Origin: a virus
DNA: 47,256 nucleotides
Strand: one strand, 5' to 3'
Virus record (IMG/VR): IMGVR_UViG_3300020470_000025
Location: 1-47,256 of that record
Shown here in pieces: positions 40,153 to 47,256 of this stretch. The notes beneath the pieces are model-generated. The model searched no databases, was not told the origin of the DNA, and saw only the letters and a list, made by a program, of their open reading frames with translations. Within the stretch, counting starts at the first letter, position 1, and each line of letters begins with the position of its first letter. A program made the translations under genes and the position numbers.

Positions 40153-42861
40153 ATGGCTGTCACACAGAACTCATACATAGGTAATGGTAGTACAACTACC
40201 TATACCTTCACATTTCCATATTTAAAGTCATCTGAAGTTAAAGCACAGCTCGGACCTGATGAAGAGACTGGCTTTACTCTACCCACTGCGACGACACTAC
40301 AATTTAATACAGCGCCCCCTAATGGGTCAAAAATAAAAATTTATCGTAAAACGAGTGATGATGCGTTAACAGCTACATTTTATGCTGGATCTTCTATTAA
40401 ATCTGAAGATCTAAATGATAACTTTACTCAGAATTTATATACAACACAAGAAATAAATGCAAGATATGTTAGTAATCTAGGTGCTACAATGGTTGGTGAC
40501 CTCACAATGGGTGAGGACGCTGAAATTATATTCGAAGGAGCTACTGACGACGCATATGAAACTACTCTTACTGTTGCTGATCCTACAGCTGACCGCACTA
40601 TTACCTTTCCTAATACAACAGGTACCGTAGTTACAACAGGTGACACAGGTACAGTTACAAGTACTATGCTACTTGATGGGACAATTGTTAATGATGATGT
40701 CAGCGCAACAGCAGAAATAGCAGTTAGTAAATTAAAAGATGGTACTGCTAGACAGTTATTACAGACTGATTCTGGTGGTTCTGGTGTTGAATGGACTGAT
40801 AATGTAGATGTTCCTGGTACATTAGATGTAACAGGTGCTACCACACTTGATAGTACATTGAATGTTAGTGGAACTATAACTGGTAATTTAACTGGTAATG
40901 TTACAGGTAACGTTACAGGTAATCTTACTGGACCTATAACAGGAGATGTTACTGGTAATGTTACTGGTAACGTTACAGGTAATCTAACAGGTAACGTAAC
41001 AGGAAACGTTACTGGTGATGTAACAGGAGATCTTACTGGAGATGTCACTGGTAACGCTGATACAGCTACTGATTTAGCAGCCGCAACTAAGATTACAAAC
41101 TCTGAGCAATCAGGACATACTGTAAATGATACTACTTATTTCACAACTTCAGCATCTGATGCTAGGTATTTCAACATAAGTTCAGGGGATACTATTAAAG
41201 ATGGTGTTGCATTCCCAGATAATGATACTACAATAGCAACTACAGCAGCTATTAATGATAGAATTATTGATTTAGTAGATGATGTAGGTGGTTTTGTACC
41301 TATTGCAAATGAGACAAGTTTCCCTGCTGCTAATCCTGATGTCAATAATGGTACAGGTACTTTAGTTAGTATTAAGGAATTTGCTTCATCTCATACACCT
41401 TCTGGTGGATCAGTTACTATTACAAATGGTGCTGGAGTAGGTAATAATGTCACTATTACAGGCTGCGGAAGTACAGTTTTAGCAGCTGGTTTTGGTGGAA
41501 TTGTAGAAACAACTACAACTTTACACACTTATACATTCCATAGATTAACTCCTAAAGCAACAGAAGTAACCACATGTGCTGGTATCTCAAGTAATATAAC
41601 TACAGTAGCAGGTATTTCAGCTAATGTAACGACTGTTGCTGGTATTGCAGCTAATGTAACTACGGTTGCTAATGATGGTACTGACATAGGTACGGTAGCT
41701 ACTAATATAGCTAGTGTTAATACATGTGCTACTAACTTAGCTGATGTACAAAATTATGCTGATACTTATCAAGTAGATACTAACGCACCTTCGAATAGAG
41801 AAGATAACAGTGCATTACAAACAGGAGACTTATGGTTTGACTCTTCATCTAATAAAGTGATGAAGGTTTATGATGGTAGTTCTTATGCTGCTATCAGTCC
41901 TACTCAATCAGTCTTAACAGATATTGCAATTGTATCAGGTAATATTACTTATGCTGAAGACTTAGGAGCTATTACAGATGCTCTAACAACGGGTACAGGT
42001 AATAGTATAGAAACTGTTGCTGACGATATTACCAACGTAAATACTTGTGCTACTAATATAGCTAATATAAATACTGTTGCTGGTGATCAAGCTGATATAG
42101 GTGCAGTAGCAGGTAAAGCTACAGAGATAGGACTTCTTGGTACTGCTGCTGCTGTTGCTGATATGGCAATACTTGGTACTGCAGATGTCGTAGCAGATAT
42201 GAATGTATTAGCCACGGCTGATGTTGTAGCAGATTTAAATACTTTAGGTACTGCAGATGTAGTTGCAGACTTGAATACACTTGGTACTGCAGATGTAGTA
42301 TCAGATATGAACACTCTTGCTACTGCAGACGTTGTTTCTGATATGAATACTTTAGCAACTGCTGATTGCGTTGCTGATATGAATACATTAGCTACAGCTT
42401 CTAATGTAACCAATATGGATACTGTAGCTGGATCAATAACTAATGTTAATACTACCGCTGGTTCTATAGCTAACGTTAATACTGTTGCTGGATCTATTGG
42501 TGATGTAAATAGATATGCAAATGAATACCTCATACAATCAGGTACACCAAGTGGACCAAGTGCAGGTGATCTATGGTATAATAGTACAGCTAATAATTTA
42601 AATTACTATAATGGTAGTAGTTGGACAGGTATTGCTCCAGGTATTGCTTCTGTAAGTGCAGATACAACTCCGCAATTAGGTGGTGATCTGAATGCAGGTA
42701 CTAATGATATAACTAATGGAGGCACAGCTACCTTCACTTCTTTTGTAGGTACTTTAACTGGTACTGCAACAGGATTAGCTGGTTCACCCAATATTACTGT
42801 AGGTACTATCTCTGGTACTGCTGGATCTAATTTACAACTCGACTTCGGAGCACTCACATAA
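40153..42861 (+). CDS. Tail fibre protein (T7 gp17-type N-terminus) with repeat stalk
   Basis: The N-terminal 150 residues (TTYTFTFPYLKSSEVKAQL, IKIYRKTSDD, IKSEDLNDNFTQNLY) are the tail-attachment domain shared with T7 gp17. Next comes a 15-fold TGN(V/L)-type 4-residue repeat (about residues 243-302), a region of NVTTVAGI-like repeats (about 475-520) and eight 12-residue repeats LxTADVVxDMNT (about 662-757). Two similar GDLW(F/Y) modules occur (about residues 555-580 and 805-830). These are beta-helical stalk elements. No own S74 chaperone; the next gene has one. Confidence 0.9.
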   Translation: MAVTQNSYIGNGSTTTYTFTFPYLKSSEVKAQLGPDEETGFTLPTATTLQFNTAPPNGSKIKIYRKTSDDALTATFYAGSSIKSEDLNDNFTQNLYTTQEINARYVSNLGATMVGDLTMGEDAEIIFEGATDDAYETTLTVADPTADRTITFPNTTGTVVTTGDTGTVTSTMLLDGTIVNDDVSATAEIAVSKLKDGTARQLLQTDSGGSGVEWTDNVDVPGTLDVTGATTLDSTLNVSGTITGNLTGNVTGNVTGNLTGPITGDVTGNVTGNVTGNLTGNVTGNVTGDVTGDLTGDVTGNADTATDLAAATKITNSEQSGHTVNDTTYFTTSASDARYFNISSGDTIKDGVAFPDNDTTIATTAAINDRIIDLVDDVGGFVPIANETSFPAANPDVNNGTGTLVSIKEFASSHTPSGGSVTITNGAGVGNNVTITGCGSTVLAAGFGGIVETTTTLHTYTFHRLTPKATEVTTCAGISSNITTVAGISANVTTVAGIAANVTTVANDGTDIGTVATNIASVNTCATNLADVQNYADTYQVDTNAPSNREDNSALQTGDLWFDSSSNKVMKVYDGSSYAAISPTQSVLTDIAIVSGNITYAEDLGAITDALTTGTGNSIETVADDITNVNTCATNIANINTVAGDQADIGAVAGKATEIGLLGTAAAVADMAILGTADVVADMNVLATADVVADLNTLGTADVVADLNTLGTADVVSDMNTLATADVVSDMNTLATADCVADMNTLATASNVTNMDTVAGSITNVNTTAGSIANVNTVAGSIGDVNRYANEYLIQSGTPSGPSAGDLWYNSTANNLNYYNGSSWTGIAPGIASVSADTTPQLGGDLNAGTNDITNGGTATFTSFVGTLTGTATGLAGSPNITVGTISGTAGSNLQLDFGALT
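40879..41058 (+). repeat. 15 tandem 12-bp repeats (TGNV/TGNL units)
   Basis: In-frame tandem repeats in the tail fibre gene; each 12-base unit encodes Thr-Gly-Asn/Asp/Pro-hydrophobic. Codons vary between units, so the repeat is old or kept at protein level. Confidence 0.85.
42136..42423 (+). repeat. Eight tandem 36-bp repeats (LxTADVVxDMNT units)
   Basis: In-frame 12-residue repeats in the tail fibre stalk. Units differ by silent and conservative changes; likely one turn or strand pair of a trimeric stalk per unit. Confidence 0.8.
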
Positions 42862-43983
42862 ATGGCTAAACTATTACAATTAAGAAGGGGTACAACAACA
42901 GAACACAATTCCTTCACTGGAGCCGAAGGAGAATGTACCGTAGATAAAACTAAAGACACACTTGTTGTCCATGATGGTTCCACTCAAGGTGGGTTTCCTT
43001 TAGCTAGAGAAGATTTAAGTAATGCTACTCTTAGTATTGTTAATGCTCAAGTTAATGCATCTGCAGCAATAGCTGGTAGTAAAATATCACCTGACTTTGG
43101 TGCTCAAAACGTTACTACAACAGGTGTAGGTACCTTTGCTTCTCTAGATATATCTGGTAATACAGATGTTGATGGTACTTTAGAAGCTGATGCATATACA
43201 GTAGATGGTACAGCTCTTAACGAGTATATTGCTGATACTGTTGGTGCAATGGTAGGAAGTAATGATGAAACAGGTATTACGGTAACATATGAAGATTCAG
43301 ATAATACTTTAGATTTTGTTATTACATCAATACCAGGTGTAACATTTACAGGTGATGTAACTTATGATAATGGTACAAATGCTGGTAAAGATATCATCTG
43401 GGATGAAAGTGATAATCAATTAGAATTTACTGATACAGTTAAAGCATCCTTTGGTACAGATGGTGATGCTGATATAAGTCATGATGATACAGATTTCTAT
43501 ATCGATAACGATAAAGGGAATCTTTATATCAGAAATAATGTTGCTGCTGATGTAGGTGGTGATATTTATCTAAAACCTCATGATAATGAAGATGGTATAA
43601 AAATAGTCCACGATGGTGGGGTTTTCCTTTATTATGATAATTCAGAAAAACTAGAAACTGTCACAGGTGGAGTTGAAATTACTGGTGATTTAACAGCTAC
43701 TGGTAACGTTACTGCGTATTCTGATGAAAGATTGAAGACTGATGTTAATACTATTGAAAGTGCATTAGATAAAGTTACTAAACTCAGAGGTGTTGAATAT
43801 ACTAAAATCGATACTAATGAAAGAGGTATTGGAGTTATTGCACAAGAAATAGAACAAGTATTACCTGAAGTTGTTCAAGATGGGTCATATAAATCAGTTG
43901 CTTATGGTAATGTAGTAGGTGTTCTGATTGAAGCCATTAAAGAACTTAAGTCAGAAATAGACGAGCTTAAGGGAGGTGAATAA
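42862..43983 (+). CDS. Tail fibre/spike protein with S74 intramolecular chaperone
   Basis: A 373-residue protein. The N-terminal LLQLRRGTTTEHNSFTGAEGE is a common phage fibre start. The C-terminal about 90 residues (AYSDERLKTDVNTIE, GIGVIAQEIEQVLPEVV, VLIEAIKELKSEIDELKGG) form the peptidase S74 chaperone; the Ser and Lys of SDERLK are the self-cleavage dyad. It trims itself off after trimerisation. Overlaps the next gene (TAATG). Likely a receptor-binding appendage. Confidence 0.88.
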   Translation: MAKLLQLRRGTTTEHNSFTGAEGECTVDKTKDTLVVHDGSTQGGFPLAREDLSNATLSIVNAQVNASAAIAGSKISPDFGAQNVTTTGVGTFASLDISGNTDVDGTLEADAYTVDGTALNEYIADTVGAMVGSNDETGITVTYEDSDNTLDFVITSIPGVTFTGDVTYDNGTNAGKDIIWDESDNQLEFTDTVKASFGTDGDADISHDDTDFYIDNDKGNLYIRNNVAADVGGDIYLKPHDNEDGIKIVHDGGVFLYYDNSEKLETVTGGVEITGDLTATGNVTAYSDERLKTDVNTIESALDKVTKLRGVEYTKIDTNERGIGVIAQEIEQVLPEVVQDGSYKSVAYGNVVGVLIEAIKELKSEIDELKGGE

Positions 43984-45368
43984 TGGCATGTCCAGCATCA
44001 GGTACTATTACTATCCAAGATCTTGTTGATGAGTTTGGGGGTTCAACTCCCCACTCATTAAGTGAATATTATAGAGATGGTGATAATGTTCCTGGAAATA
44101 ATACAAATGTTCCTACATCAGGAGCTATTTCATTAAGTAATTTCTATTCCGCTGTTAATGAAATACAAATCAGTCTAACTTCTGATACTCAAGATTATAG
44201 CTGTAGTACTGGTTTTGGATCTAACTGGACCTCAACTGTACCTAAAAAGCTTATTATTGCCTCTGGTGTGACTGTAGGAGCCACTGGAAGTAATAATGCT
44301 ATAACTCTTGAAAGTGGTATGGCAGGTACGTTTACTATAGAGAATAGCGGTAATATCTATGGATTTGCAGGTGCAGCTGGAACAGCTGGTGCAAACGCAG
44401 GTAATGCAGGTGGAAATGGAGGTAATGGTGGAGATGCAATCTCTGTCAACTCTGGTATAACATCAGGTGTTACTGTCACAAATAACTCTGGAGCCAACAT
44501 CAAAGGTGGCGGCGGAGGAGGCGGTGGCGGTGGTGCCGGAGGCGCTGGCGGTACAGGCGGTACAGGCGGACAAGGTAAAACCTTTAGTGATTCTGGAGAC
44601 CTCGGTTCTGCAGGTGGTAATAATATTTGTGGTACTCCACGAATGGCTGACTATAACATTCACTGTTTCTCTCAAGACTCAGATGGTTATTGGCAAGGAT
44701 CAAACTTAGACTTAGCCCAAACTACTTGTGGTGATGAAACGTGGCACTGTAGATCTACTTATGGTGACGGAGCTTATTGCGGTAACTGTTGGCCACCTAG
44801 TGGTAGTACAACAGTACCTACAAGCGGATATACTACTCATGCGTCTGTATGCTGTCCAGGAAATTACAGTACGTCTAGTTGGGGCTATGTGCAAGCCGTT
44901 TATGGTATTGGTAACTGCGACGAATGTCATAAAACCGTAAAAACTACTACTAACGGTGGAGCTGGTGGCTCCGGTGGTGGTGTAGGTAGCGGCGGCGCTG
45001 GTGGCGTTGGTGCAGGATATAACTCAAGTGCTGGTGGAAGTAACGCTGGCTCAGCTGGTAGTGCTGGTAACTGGGGCGGCGGTGGTGGTACCAACGCTGG
45101 TTCTGGTGGACAAGGTGGTACTGGAGGTACAGGTGGTACAGGTGGAGCTGGTGGTGCTTTAGGTGCTAACGGTACAGCTGGTGCTCAAGGTAGCCAAGGT
45201 GCTCAAGGTAACTCTGGTGCTAACGGCAATAGTTCCAATGGATCTGCTGGATCTGCTGGTACTCAAGGTTCTGCTGGTGGTACTGCTGGAACTGCAGGTT
45301 ATTACATCAAAGATCCTAGTTCTGCTGTAACTTTAACAAACAACGGCACTGTAGCCGGAAACTCTTAA
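43983..45368 (+). CDS. Glycine-rich tail adhesin-like protein with Cys-rich island
   Basis: A 461-residue protein. The N-terminal about 55 residues (TITIQDLVDEFGG...ISLSNFY) are a module seen on marine phage tail proteins. Two glycine-rich blocks (about residues 123-200 and 325-440, with GGGGGGG and GAGGxGGTGG runs) flank an island (44628-44927) holding ten cysteines and many Trp/Tyr. Gly-rich blocks resemble phage adhesins with polyglycine-II packing. It follows two fibre genes and is likely the host-contact tip (inference). Confidence 0.75.
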   Translation: MACPASGTITIQDLVDEFGGSTPHSLSEYYRDGDNVPGNNTNVPTSGAISLSNFYSAVNEIQISLTSDTQDYSCSTGFGSNWTSTVPKKLIIASGVTVGATGSNNAITLESGMAGTFTIENSGNIYGFAGAAGTAGANAGNAGGNGGNGGDAISVNSGITSGVTVTNNSGANIKGGGGGGGGGGAGGAGGTGGTGGQGKTFSDSGDLGSAGGNNICGTPRMADYNIHCFSQDSDGYWQGSNLDLAQTTCGDETWHCRSTYGDGAYCGNCWPPSGSTTVPTSGYTTHASVCCPGNYSTSSWGYVQAVYGIGNCDECHKTVKTTTNGGAGGSGGGVGSGGAGGVGAGYNSSAGGSNAGSAGSAGNWGGGGGTNAGSGGQGGTGGTGGTGGAGGALGANGTAGAQGSQGAQGNSGANGNSSNGSAGSAGTQGSAGGTAGTAGYYIKDPSSAVTLTNNGTVAGNS

Positions 45369-45380
45369 CCAATTATTAAC

Positions 45381-45905
45381 ATGTCTATCACGTATAAAAT
45401 ATTAGAAGTCCACGCCAATAAACTAAAAGTTGATGTTGGTTTAGATCAGTGGGCTTGGATTCCTATCCAAAAAGGACAAAGTAAAGCAGATATAGAAGCA
45501 AATATTCGTAGATATGGTCCACAGAATTCTGAAAACCCATATGATTCTACATCTGATGTACCATTTGCAGTTGATGATACTGCAACTATAACAGATATAG
45601 AAGAAGAAAATACTGTACAACAAACTGCACGTAACGAAGCTAAAGACAACGAACCAGTTACTTGGAGAAATCAACGACAAATGATGTATCCTAGTGTCTT
45701 TGCTCAATTAGATGCTTTATATTGGGCTAGAAAAGGGGATAATGCTAAATTAACTCTAGTAGATTCTGTTATAGATGAAGTAAAAAGTACTATAGCTAAA
45801 GATGCTGCAGCCTCTACAAATAAAGTATGGAATGAAACTTATGTTAACGGTACTTTAGAGGATAGAGCAGGTAATAAAAAACTTATAGCAGGTGATTATG
45901 CTTAA
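45381..45905 (+). CDS. Hypothetical tail-associated protein, 174 residues
   Basis: Starts MSITYKILEVHANKLKVDVG. A beta-rich N-terminal third is followed by an acidic linker (TATITDIEEENTVQ) and a helical C-terminal half (RQMMYPSVFAQLDALYWARKGD, partly shown). It is reminiscent of small fibre-assembly or neck proteins next to tail fibre genes. Directly abuts the next gene. Exact role unknown. Confidence 0.7.
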   Translation: MSITYKILEVHANKLKVDVGLDQWAWIPIQKGQSKADIEANIRRYGPQNSENPYDSTSDVPFAVDDTATITDIEEENTVQQTARNEAKDNEPVTWRNQRQMMYPSVFAQLDALYWARKGDNAKLTLVDSVIDEVKSTIAKDAAASTNKVWNETYVNGTLEDRAGNKKLIAGDYA

Positions 45906-46091
45906 ATGACTAATGCCGTTGAAAAAGCTCTAGAAGAAGTCAGAAAACGTAGTAAAGAAAGATTAGAAATTTGTGGTAATTGTGAGCATTTGAGAGAAAG
46001 TATTAATCAATGTAAAATTTGTGGTTGTTACCTTCCTCTAAAAGTGCTTATGCCGACCCAACGTTGTCCCTTAGACCCCCCTAAATGGTAA
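45906..46091 (+). CDS. 61-residue zinc-ribbon-like protein
   Basis: Pattern CGNCEHL...CKICGCYLPLK...CPLDPPKW gives paired cysteines of a small metal ribbon ending in a conserved-looking CP...KW. Small phage proteins with this layout (DUF6171-like) are common near tail genes; function unknown. Starts directly after the preceding stop. Confidence 0.8.
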   Translation: MTNAVEKALEEVRKRSKERLEICGNCEHLRESINQCKICGCYLPLKVLMPTQRCPLDPPKW

Positions 46092-46810
46092 TGCATACTG
46101 ATTATATTGTTACTCAATTTTTCACCCCTGAACAACTAAAGAAAGTATATTATTATGCTGGACAACTAGAGTTCGAAGACGGTGTAAATGCTTTTAAGAT
46201 AGAAGATCCTAAGTTAAAAGAAGAAGCTTATAGTCTGAAAAGGAACCATGAAGCAGCAATAAGAGCAGATATCTTCGTGGATTTTTTAGAAAATAAGAGG
46301 TTTTCTGAGGTACTTCGTAATGCCATTTATCCTAGACATATAGTAGATTGTGTAATAAGTGTATATAGAAAAGGTGATTATTATAAAGCTCATAATGGGC
46401 CTACACATGGTGATCATCTTACATCTATAATGCTTACACCTGAAGAAGACTATACAGGAGGAGATTACTGTTTATTAGTTGATGGTGAAGTTAAACGATT
46501 TAAATTAAAAGCAGGTGAAGCTATTACACATTATGCTGGATTACCTTTTCATATAGATACTGTTACATCTGGCGTTAAAATGACTTTAGAATTTATTACT
46601 TATTCTCAGGTAACTAGAAAAGAACATAGAGATAAGTTAATAAACTTGAAGCTCACTACTGACAAATGGAAAGATATAACTATTACTTCAGTGAATACAT
46701 TAGAGGAATTCCGTGATAATGAATTATTAACTACTCTAAGAGAGATTCAGAATATAGAAAGAGAGTATGTCAATTTTAATACCACGCCCGAAACTGCCGA
46801 AACCACTTGA
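46091..46810 (+). CDS. 2OG-Fe(II) oxygenase, PKHD-type
   Basis: ATG at 46091 (TAATG junction) is preferred over an in-frame ATG six bases earlier. Of 239 residues: THGDHLTSIMLTPEEDYTGG (HxD plus the PKHD-type strand), LPFHIDTVTSG (distal His) and VKMTLEFITYS, where a Lys stands where PKHD enzymes usually have Arg. Third oxygenase of this fold in the genome. Substrate unknown. Its last 44 bases overlap the next gene. Confidence 0.82.
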   Translation: MHTDYIVTQFFTPEQLKKVYYYAGQLEFEDGVNAFKIEDPKLKEEAYSLKRNHEAAIRADIFVDFLENKRFSEVLRNAIYPRHIVDCVISVYRKGDYYKAHNGPTHGDHLTSIMLTPEEDYTGGDYCLLVDGEVKRFKLKAGEAITHYAGLPFHIDTVTSGVKMTLEFITYSQVTRKEHRDKLINLKLTTDKWKDITITSVNTLEEFRDNELLTTLREIQNIEREYVNFNTTPETAETT

Positions 46811-47162
46811 CATCCCTCAGTTGTATCTAAAACAGCCTGTAGCAGACGTTCCAGCCTTTAGGCCTATAGTTATCCCACCGAGTGATTTGGAGCGTCCTGA
46901 AGGCACACAGAAGGCAAAGGAGAAGACTTCAGAGCCACCACCAAAGCCAAAGCTAGAAATACCTGTATTAGATATACAAATGCCACTCCCTACAGCAGAA
47001 GTAATGGTTACGGCTGTTACTGCTGCTTTAGGTGCTGTAGCTACCACTACATTGGCACAACCTTTATTCGAACAAATTAAAAAGTTTGTAACGAAACAGC
47101 TGAACAAACGCATTGAAGCATGGAAGAAAAAAAGGAAGGAAAAAGTCTCCTCGGCAAGTTAA
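46767..47162 (+). CDS. Proline-rich membrane-anchored protein, 131 residues
   Basis: Proline-rich first half (RPKLPKPLDIP, EPPPKPKLEIPVLDIQMP) is followed by a hydrophobic helix (about residues 76-97, VMVTAVTAALGAVATTTLA) and a lysine-rich C-terminus. Ends inside the start of the two-helix membrane protein (contig overlap, equivalent to 1-61). Likely a periplasm-spanning or virion component of the late module; function unknown. Confidence 0.75.
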   Translation: MSILIPRPKLPKPLDIPQLYLKQPVADVPAFRPIVIPPSDLERPEGTQKAKEKTSEPPPKPKLEIPVLDIQMPLPTAEVMVTAVTAALGAVATTTLAQPLFEQIKKFVTKQLNKRIEAWKKKRKEKVSSAS

Positions 47163-47256
47163 AAGATGCTGCTGAAGATCAAGAACACCAGATCCAAATC
47201 CTTGGAACATTCGTCAGGCTTGGCGTTGTTGTTTGGTCTGGCTTCATTATAACAAT
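47102..47256. repeat. Terminal overlap, right copy
   Basis: Equivalent of 1-155 with four silent differences; closes the circle. Confidence 0.9.
47120..47256 (+). CDS. 5' part of the two-helix membrane protein (same gene as 19-321)
   Basis: Truncated by the contig end; the encoded 45 residues match residues 1-45 of the protein starting at 19. Confidence 0.75.
   Translation, partial: MEEKKEGKSLLGKLKDAAEDQEHQIQILGTFVRLGVVVWSGFIIT

Noticed and set aside
40428-41048. 206-residue ORF on the reverse strand of the tail fibre
   Set aside because: Its TLPVTSPV-type repeats are the reverse reading of the TGN repeats; no start or function support.
40879-41058. CRISPR-like array
   Set aside because: Units are 12 bases, contiguous and in frame, with no spacers; they encode fibre repeats.

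Overview
The window is an essentially complete genome of a T7-like cyanophage (a podovirus of the P-SSP7 / marine cyanopodovirus type). Three things point there: the T7 gene order (RNA polymerase, SSB, endonuclease I, primase-helicase, DNA polymerase, 5'-3' exonuclease, then portal, scaffold, capsid, tail tubes, internal virion proteins, tail fibre and terminase), a photosystem II D1 gene (psbA) placed between scaffold and capsid, and a phage ribonucleotide reductase pair. AT-rich DNA fits a Prochlorococcus or marine Synechococcus host. All genes lie on the + strand. The last 155 bases nearly repeat the first 155, with four silent differences, so the contig closes on itself and was opened at an arbitrary point inside the late region.

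Layout. 1-1.5 kb (continuing from 45.4-47.2 kb across the closure): small membrane, secreted and hypothetical genes of the lysis/late end. 1.5-5.2 kb: small terminase, a basic protein, a 502-residue protein with an HNH-like motif, and TerL. 5.2-6.5 kb: strong hairpins, a small membrane protein, a CxxCxxCC metal-binding protein and a 2OG-Fe(II) oxygenase. 6.5-7.14 kb: a gene-free region rich in inverted repeats, the best candidate for early promoters and the physical genome ends. 7.1-9.3 kb: about nine tiny early genes and a complete tRNA-Asp. 9.3-20.4 kb: transcription, replication and nucleotide metabolism, including a DNA polymerase split into exonuclease and polymerase genes, a MazG-like protein and a class I ribonucleotide reductase. 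20.4-25.6 kb: small proteins, a 575-residue unknown, portal and scaffold. 25.6-27.6 kb: psbA plus an accessory islet with a pseudoknotted RNA, a 20-residue YRG peptide, a porin-like protein and two small genes. 27.7-45.4 kb: capsid, tail tubes, internal core proteins, tail fibre, S74-chaperone fibre and a glycine-rich adhesin-like protein.

How it fits together. The phage makes its own single-subunit RNA polymerase, degrades host DNA (endonuclease I, exonuclease), recycles and reduces nucleotides (RNR) and keeps host photosynthesis running with D1. The most notable non-gene signals are (i) a 9-base word TTCACAGTC present seven times, all on the + strand and only between 7.4 and 20 kb, conserved across different reading frames, and (ii) a structured leader with a three-way junction and 6-bp pseudoknot ending six bases before the ribosome site of the YRG peptide, resembling the glutamine-II (downstream-peptide) riboswitch class. 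No integrase, transaldolase, hli or recognisable endolysin was seen.
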